The position numbers were made by a program, and so were the translations under genes. The notes below the pieces were generated by a model. It did not search any database. It worked only from the letters and a program-made list of their open reading frames with translations, and had not been told where the DNA came from. A DNA stretch of 64,000 nucleotides from Sclerodactyla briareus (taxonomy: Eukaryota; Echinodermata; Holothuroidea; Dendrochirotida; Sclerodactylidae), in NCBI GenBank assembly GCA_026419785.1, contig JAODTK010004365.1, positions 163,502-227,501 of the forward strand, written 5' to 3'. Of the stretch, positions 62,201 to 64,000 are shown one piece after another (position 1 is the stretch's first letter; every line of letters starts with the position of its first letter).

Positions 62201-63121
62201 TTCTGGCAGGAACATTATCTACATTGAGAGAAGGACTGTACTACAGCACTAGAAAAGGTAACAATTAGGTGATGGCTGTAGTAATATAGACCAGGTTGCT
62301 CTACCAAAACCTCAGGGAACTGTTAATGTTTGGTAGGAAATTACTCATACACAGAGAGAAGGACTGTACAGGCACTAGGAAAAGGTAACAATTAGTTGCG
62401 TGGCTGTAGTAATATAGGACCAGGTTGCCTGTTACAAAACCTCAGGGAACTGTTAATGTTCTGCAGGAACTTATCCTACACAGATAGAAGGACTGTACGG
62501 CACTAGAAAAGGTACCAATTGATTGTGCTGTTTATATAAGACCATGCTACCTGCTACAGAACCTCAGGAAACTGTAATTTTCTGGTAGCAACATTATTTA
62601 CAACTATGTGGGCAAACTGCCACTCGTGTATTACAACATTCCGAGGGTATATATTTGAATGGCTTGATACTATACTTGCCATTTCACAGACTAGGCTACC
62701 TGCATCAAGCCGGTGACCTGTTAATTAAGGGCATGCAATACTCATGTAATGGTGAAATTGGTGGCCTGACGGTTGGGCGCAAGACCTAAAACCTAAATCC
62801 TTTTCAGTAATTTGTATTACATTAAATAAGTTCTGACTCATGTCACATACTGCACTGCTCGGTTAGCCTGGTGCATTCATTTCACATTCCAGCTGTTCTC
62901 TGATAGCTTTCCTTAGCCGTTCGCATGTCAAGCATGAGATGATCCTTAAATACAACTTTCATACCTACTCATCTTTACTTTCAATTGGATTCTCCTGCAG
63001 GTTCCTGTATACGGTTTCAGAAGTGGAGGGAGACAGTTCCCTGCTGACGAACTCTGACATGAGTCGCCTGTATCGGTCCTCTCCATTACCTGAAGTGGAT
63101 AACCTTTACCAGAGGACCTGA
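36258..63121 (+). CDS. TRPC4AP: TRPC4AP (TRUSS) gene, about 18 exons, N-terminus missing
   Basis: In vertebrates TRPC4AP is a cytosolic helical-repeat scaffold. It acts as a substrate receptor of DDB1-CUL4 ubiquitin ligases, including recognition of some C-terminal degrons. It also binds TNFR1 complexes and the TRPC4 channel. Eighteen candidate exons on the + strand follow the human protein order recalled from memory. The strongest are 53606-53788 (NQNCDCSPEVALNVQFLRLV), 57380-57472 (FWLARAIESFLR), 58318-58459 (MKFNLNAYQRFNK), 46411-46586 (LSIAVSELE) and the last, 63001-63121, which ends in TGA. Exons have AG acceptors and mostly GT donors. Many contain one frameshift, probably sequencing noise because alternate frames remain conserved. 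The first part of the protein and the exon before the last are not found. Introns hold two large repeats, a hAT-like insertion and five junction-linked tandem arrays. Confidence 0.93.
37074..37236 (+). CDS. TRPC4AP: TRPC4AP candidate exon b
   Basis: The acceptor is TTTCACAG and the donor is GTGAGA. The open frame ends EAAIRLIAPNIHHRSRTIRK followed by PQIN. This resembles the human stretch around EILMRPTISIRGQKLKISDE, the order expected after exon a. The first 30 codons, including SEKNMVWRETKV, do not match well. The end of this exon is the seed of the 66-bp array that follows. Confidence 0.5.
37165..38280. repeat. 66-bp minisatellite built from an exon end and its splice donor
   Basis: About 13 units repeat at 65-68 bases. 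The core CTCAGATCAATGAAGGTGAG appears at the true exon-b boundary (37222) and again near 37283, 37554, 37688, 37825, 37891 and 38024, with diverged units between. Each unit also carries the AGCTCCCAAAATACC and CAGAACCATTCAGGA words found inside exon b. Most units keep a GT following AAG, so a potential 5' splice site recurs. At 38041-38185 and 38186-38270 longer stretches of exon b, starting from TCAGAGAAGAACATG, are copied as well, so duplication occurred at two scales. Confidence 0.85.
38690..39960. repeat. Tandem array 2, same family as array 1
   Basis: Four units start near 38696, 38991, 39333 and 39621 with TTGTAAACACGATAACT-like blocks. They carry the same internal words as the array at 26.2-29.6 kb and end in the same terminal block (GTTGTCAGAAAGAGTC near 39902). 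The array lies inside an intron of TRPC4AP. The shared right end argues that the array moves or duplicates as one block. Confidence 0.85.
40491..40585 (+). CDS. TRPC4AP: TRPC4AP candidate exon c
   Basis: Bounded by a good TTTGTTTCACAG acceptor and a CAG/GTGATG donor, with one open frame ending GRMLDCTPILLR. This can be aligned with human MSKDCLSILYN. The preceding residues (VTVGFSCNSFTFLPRR) have no counterpart, so the assignment rests mainly on position and splice sites. Confidence 0.4.
41000..42310. repeat. Duplicated intronic block
   Basis: AGATACTGGGGAGCAA with a following GAAGAAGACTGC block occurs at about 41000-41130 and 41987-42115. A second block (CAGTCAGG followed by ACAAAGCTGATTTGC and GCAGGGTT) occurs at about 41773-41880 and 42188-42305. 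The copies are partial and the order is rearranged, suggesting successive duplications. Confidence 0.65.
41170..41217. repeat. Poly-T tract
   Basis: About 45 bases of nearly pure T, interrupted once by G, inside an intron. It could be the tail of a minus-strand retroposon, but no adjoining element was recognised. Confidence 0.8.
43416..43483 (+). CDS. TRPC4AP: TRPC4AP candidate exon d
   Basis: Strong acceptor (TTTTGTTTCAG) and a consensus donor (GTAAGT). One frame reads ETVVEKLSYKSLDYYIGTLF, which lines up with human EGVTKRLAEKNDFVIFLFTL. A second frame is also open, so the frame choice rests on this weak similarity and on gene order. Confidence 0.55.
45074..45161 (+). CDS. TRPC4AP: TRPC4AP candidate exon e
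   Basis: It reads KSATLLEGHLGI and, after a one-base shift, NTNTFKLSEL, matching human TATLIEDILGVKKEMIRLDE. The donor is GTATGT. The acceptor is poor, so the start could be at 45074 or 45099. The exon end is the seed of the 52-bp array downstream. Confidence 0.65.
45125..46290. repeat. 52-bp minisatellite seeded at an exon end and donor
   Basis: The exon-e end ACACCTTCAAGCTATCAG followed by AACTAG/GTATGT is copied as AACACCTTGAAGCCATCAG with CCTAG/GTGAGG at 45313-45345 and partly at 45221. It then degenerates into at least 16 units of about 52 bases (45395-46285) with the core CCATTGAAGCTAGCAGT, TACCTAGCTATCAGATGAGG and TACCAACAATAA. Unit starts fall regularly (45777, 45829, 45883, 45935, 45986, 46035, 46087, 46137, 46188, 46240). 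It lies wholly in one TRPC4AP intron. Confidence 0.9.
46411..46586 (+). CDS. TRPC4AP: TRPC4AP exon f
   Basis: Acceptor TATGTTTCAG and donor GTAAGT. The first half reads ENLPKLISTLV...FCR in one frame, and after a shift the second half reads VLSIAVSELESKK...ISEFNQ. Together these match human PNLSSLVSNF...FCRILAVTISEMD...AAEINQ. The frame change lies near 46470. Confidence 0.88.
46940..47177. repeat. Intronic dispersed repeat, copy 1
   Basis: Shares TTGGTGAGAG, CATAATGGACCAAACTT and AACTCCACATAGGA-like blocks with 52607-52812. It is cut at 47177 by the hAT-like insertion. Confidence 0.65.
47186..50401. mobile_element. hAT-like DNA transposon, non-autonomous, 3.2 kb
   Basis: Flanked by a perfect 8-bp direct repeat ATTGTATA (47178-47185 and 50402-50409). 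The left end starts CAGCGTCGGA and the right end, on the opposite strand, starts CAGGGTAGGA. Eight of ten positions agree, with the CAG start and 8-bp duplication typical of the hAT superfamily. Just inside both ends lie GCACCCGAA-containing blocks (47222-47280 and 50301-50358) that also match in direct orientation over about 55 bases. I recognised no transposase among the internal frames, so a non-autonomous or decayed element is likely. It interrupts an older dispersed repeat in a TRPC4AP intron, so it is younger than that repeat. Confidence 0.85.
49461..49523. repeat. Short inverted repeat inside the transposon
   Basis: GCTCCTGGTCC near 49462 is mirrored by GGACCAGGAGC near 49510, giving an 11-pair perfect stem with a loop of about 37 bases. 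A third half-copy (CAGCTCCTGG) lies in the loop. Confidence 0.7.
50450..51290. repeat. Degenerate intronic repeat, about 300-400-bp spacing
   Basis: CTGCATCCCATCCTAA or CTGCACCCCATCCTAA occurs at 50463 and 50749. G runs followed by a TCAT or CATC...GATGC block occur near 50510, 50822 and 51242. Copies are weakly alike. Confidence 0.35.
51756..51814 (+). CDS. TRPC4AP: TRPC4AP exon g
   Basis: Acceptor TTCTTCTCAG and donor GTGAGT. It reads ILGELPSFVETWCR, then a TAG, then HVKK, matching human LLSIPGFVERLCKLATRKV. The in-frame TAG may be a base error. Confidence 0.75.
52252..52341 (+). CDS. TRPC4AP: TRPC4AP exon h
   Basis: It reads SGMPANYRNLVSEIERW and, after a shift, WLDNSLAFDA. This matches human FLQELEEWYTWLDNALVLDA. 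Acceptor TTCATCAG and donor GTAGGG. Confidence 0.85.
52607..52812. repeat. Intronic dispersed repeat, copy 2
   Basis: Counterpart of 46940-47177. Together they show the repeat existed before the hAT-like element landed in copy 1. Confidence 0.65.
52900..52989 (+). CDS. TRPC4AP: TRPC4AP candidate exon i
   Basis: Good acceptor (CTTCTTTCAG) and a possible donor GTGTCT. KIYMLACICTFLL can be aligned with human KLEVLYVLCVLLM, and the position in the gene is right. The upstream residues match poorly and need a frame change. Confidence 0.35.
53180..53560. repeat. Pyrimidine-rich low-complexity intron tract
   Basis: Dense CCTCC, CTTCC and poly-C words just upstream of exon j. The open frames across it are compositional artefacts. 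Confidence 0.75.
53606..53788 (+). CDS. TRPC4AP: TRPC4AP exon j (diagnostic exon)
   Basis: Acceptor CCTCTTCAG and donor GTAAGT. It reads SKLMPGLNDIFDRVLWN and then, after one extra G in the GGG near 53700, YNQNCDCSPEVALNVQFLRL and VHTFCDHH. Human TRPC4AP has FKLIPGLNNLFDKLIW and HNQNCDCSP...LKIQFLRLLQSFSDHH. This is the strongest match in the window. Confidence 0.97.
54850..54955 (+). CDS. TRPC4AP: TRPC4AP exon k
   Basis: The split codon from exon j continues with NKY, an apparent TAG, then VLLTKKERIQSLEKISAQA. Human has NKYLLLNNQELNELSAISLKA. Donor GTAGGT. The TAG is probably an indel artefact. Confidence 0.85.
56659..56815 (+). CDS. TRPC4AP: TRPC4AP candidate exon l
   Basis: The clear part is KGSILAKLMERQWKETDM at the end, matching human KRGLLTRLLQVMKKEPAE. 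The acceptor CATTCCAG is good and the donor is set at 56816 by the following repeat. The first two thirds match poorly and contain a stop in each frame. Confidence 0.6.
56816..57240. repeat. 115-bp tandem array starting at a splice donor
   Basis: Units share GACCAAGTATGACCC, GGGTACTCCAATAG, GGAGGCAAGGTGAG and GCTATGGGGTTCAATGAAGG. Restarts fall near 56826, 56877 (shortened), 56978 and 57093. The first unit begins at the end of exon l. A copy of the GGTGAG-type donor word recurs in each unit. Confidence 0.8.
57380..57472 (+). CDS. TRPC4AP: TRPC4AP exon m
   Basis: One uninterrupted frame reads FWLARAIESFLRSKTKSFAD followed by QTFSEEGVYS, matching human FWQARAVESFLRGTTSYADQ and the residues after it. 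Donor GTAGGA. The acceptor AAG is weak and shares the CAATGAAGG word with the array just upstream. Confidence 0.9.
58045..58330. repeat. Tandem duplication of an acceptor region, about 132-bp unit
   Basis: TTGCCATTGCAG followed by CAGTCATCAGACACAT (58057-58085) foreshadows the true acceptor and exon start, CCTTCCAG followed by CATATCATCAGACAT (58311-58331). Between them TCTAGAGTCAGAGA, ACACCTGTT or ACATCTGTT, GATAAAGGTGATAG-like and GATCATGTGTCTTT-like blocks occur twice (about 58086-58195 and 58205-58310). The 3' splice-site side has thus been copied in tandem two to three times. Confidence 0.75.
58318..58459 (+). CDS. TRPC4AP: TRPC4AP exon n
   Basis: It reads VIPSYFDFSLNIKMKFNLNA and then YQRFNKIVTTEDK, matching human VLQSYFDLLGELMKFNVDAF and KRFNKYINTDAK. 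Acceptor ATACCTTCCAG and donor GTAAAA. The first ten codons need another frame. Confidence 0.95.
59017..59128 (+). CDS. TRPC4AP: TRPC4AP exon o
   Basis: Acceptor CTCATTCAG. It reads QEFRHIVHSNIVDSNMF and then, in another frame, RFMVLILGPF, matching human FLKQINSSLVDSNML and VTLSLDRF. The end is approximate. Confidence 0.8.
59290..59660. repeat. Tandem duplication, about 221-bp offset
   Basis: TTCTGACTGTTTA occurs near 59294 and 59515. Each is followed by AAAATATTTGTAGG, a CAGCTC or GAGCTCA block, GCTGAT and CCTGGTTTTG or CTTGGTTCTG. Confidence 0.7.
60249..60357 (+). CDS. TRPC4AP: TRPC4AP exon p
   Basis: Acceptor TTATTTACAG and donor GTAATT. It reads CNKLFLDEATSVESEQTD in one frame, LLIKL in another and INIINVEILP at the end, matching human CRLLAYISQVPTQ...LFRLINIIHVQTLTQ. 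Confidence 0.75.
61041..61146 (+). CDS. TRPC4AP: TRPC4AP exon q
   Basis: Acceptor TTTGGTACAG. It reads ENVV, then TTIIFLMFADRKGELPI and NLL after frame changes, matching human ENVSCLNTSLVILMLARRKE and RLPLYLRLL. The end at 61146 with donor GTAATA is inferred from the repeat that follows. Confidence 0.82.
61120..62640. repeat. About 122-bp tandem array containing an exon end and donor
   Basis: About 12 units share GTAATATAGACCAGGCTACC, AACCTCAGGGAACTGTTAATG, TTCTGGTAGGAACATTATC, CAGAGAGAAGGACTGTACAG and CACTAGAAAAGGTAACA. The TTCTGG word falls near 61197, 61318, 61442, 61567, 61688, 62057, 62201, 62459 and 62580. The first unit starts at the exon-q end, where AACAGTAATAGACCCAGG is the same as the unit's TAGTAATATAGACCAGG. 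The unit's GAGAGAAGG resembles the exon's GAGAGAAGAGG. Confidence 0.9.
63001..63121 (+). CDS. TRPC4AP: TRPC4AP last exon with stop
   Basis: Acceptor ATTCTCCTGCAG. It reads SCIRFQKWRETVP in one frame and, after a shift near 63045, LLTNSDMSRLYRSSPLPEVD followed by NLYQRT and TGA. Human ends SCISFSYWKETVS, ILLNPD and a short acidic tail, so the C-terminal length is similar. The last 20 residues are not conserved. Confidence 0.9.
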
Positions 63122-64000
63122 TGGATACATCGGACTGGACCCAGGTTTCACTCCGAACCCTTACTCGCCTCCGGACTTGGCTCATGTTGCCCAATGGGTA
63201 TAGTGAGTAAGAAAGTGAAGCTGGGGACCCTCGAATGCCGACAGCCCTAGCTGAGGGGCCTGTCATCCTCACAACTCAGTCATGGCCCACCGGCTCATTG
63301 CGGACATTACCTGTTGGTCCAGGACAGGATGAGCAGACAATCATCCTGGGTCATGCTGTGATGGTTCAAAACTCATATATAGCATGCAGGTGGCTCTGGC
63401 TGCTCCGTTTGTTACGCCTCTCGTTTGTTACTTGACTGGAAGGAGAGTGTACTGACTTGATTATCTTGAGGCAAGTCCCACATATATTGATTGGATAATT
63501 GGATTTATTAATATTTGTAATTTTGCTCTATCAGTCAAATTCTTGTCGGCTAACTGCAACCCCCACCCCCATCCATTTTAAAATATTGCAATTCGCCTAA
63601 ATTGAAAGCATATTAGGTTAAGTCCTCATTCTGAGCATTTTATTGAGAGCAGATGTTTACAATCATTTGTAACATGCCCGTTTGTTCACTTTCCACTTTT
63701 TATCCTGACTGCCTCATTTTCATCTTTGGAACACTATGTGACACTCTCGTTGATGTGTCGTTAAGTCCTATTTCACATCTCAGCACACCAACAATCTAGT
63801 TAGAGGATGTGTCATCCTGCCTGACGTACTGCTAACAATCGAGATCGTCCAACTTTTTCTCATCCAGCCCTTAAAACGTTTGCTTGACCAATTCCCATTT
63901 ATGACGCATTTAAAACTCTAGGGTATGCCTATTTGCAGCACTGCTCGAACCCCATCGCACGCAGTGTTGCGCTAACTTTAATTCTAAGTCGAGAATTCCT
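63122..64000 (+). other. Presumed 3' UTR and downstream flank
   Basis: No further coding match. I found no canonical AATAAA signal before the window end, so the polyadenylation site may use a variant or lie outside. Short frames here overlap the last exon in other frames. Confidence 0.5.

Overview
This is a window of animal (metazoan) nuclear DNA. It shows a multi-exon gene with GT/AG introns on the + strand, CR1/L2-like LINEs, a Penelope-like retroelement, hAT-like DNA transposons and many tandem repeats. There are no bacterial operons, ribosome binding sites or CRISPR arrays. Base composition, repeat style and the divergence of the one recognisable protein from the human protein suggest a marine invertebrate, perhaps a deuterostome such as an echinoderm. 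That placement is inference. Conserved exons carry single-base indels and odd in-frame stops, and homopolymer runs are long and frequent, so the text looks like imperfectly polished long-read assembly. Most reading frames are broken for that reason, and exon limits may be off by a few bases.

Region 1 (1-34.7 kb) is repeat-rich and no host gene could be recognised there. It holds a tRNA-like sequence (0.55 kb), LINE reverse transcriptase remnants (1.15-1.83 kb and 2.8-3.0 kb), a possible small MITE (6.0-6.34 kb), a near-complete CR1-like LINE on the minus strand with an SGNH/esterase-like ORF1 plus endonuclease and reverse transcriptase (8.0-11.7 kb), local tandem repeats (13.9, 15.6, 16.2-16.8 and 18.8-19.2 kb), a Penelope-like fragment (17 kb), a 0.8-kb inverted repeat (21.1-21.9 kb), two interleaved repeat families (23.9-25.7 kb), a tandem array of roughly 300-340-bp units split by a 2.3-kb hAT-like insertion (26.2-29.6 kb), a 5'-truncated LINE on the plus strand (29.6-31.7 kb) and another tandem array (31.9-34.1 kb).

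Region 2 (36.2-63.1 kb) is most of one gene on the + strand, the orthologue of TRPC4AP (TRUSS). Eighteen candidate exons lie in the same order as the human protein, from a region near its N-terminal third through the C-terminal stop at 63121. The first exons are not in the window or not recognisable. The introns contain a second copy of the 300-340-bp array (38.7-40.0 kb), a 3.2-kb hAT-like transposon with a perfect 8-bp target duplication (47.2-50.4 kb) and smaller duplicated blocks.

The most unusual observation is that five tandem duplications in this gene sit on exon-intron junctions. Four arrays (units of about 66, 52, 115 and 122 bp) begin at a 5' splice site and appear to copy exon end plus donor, or at least the donor side. 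A fifth repeats a 3' acceptor side. The pattern looks like repeated expansion of splice-site-containing segments, giving arrays of potential decoy splice sites within one gene.
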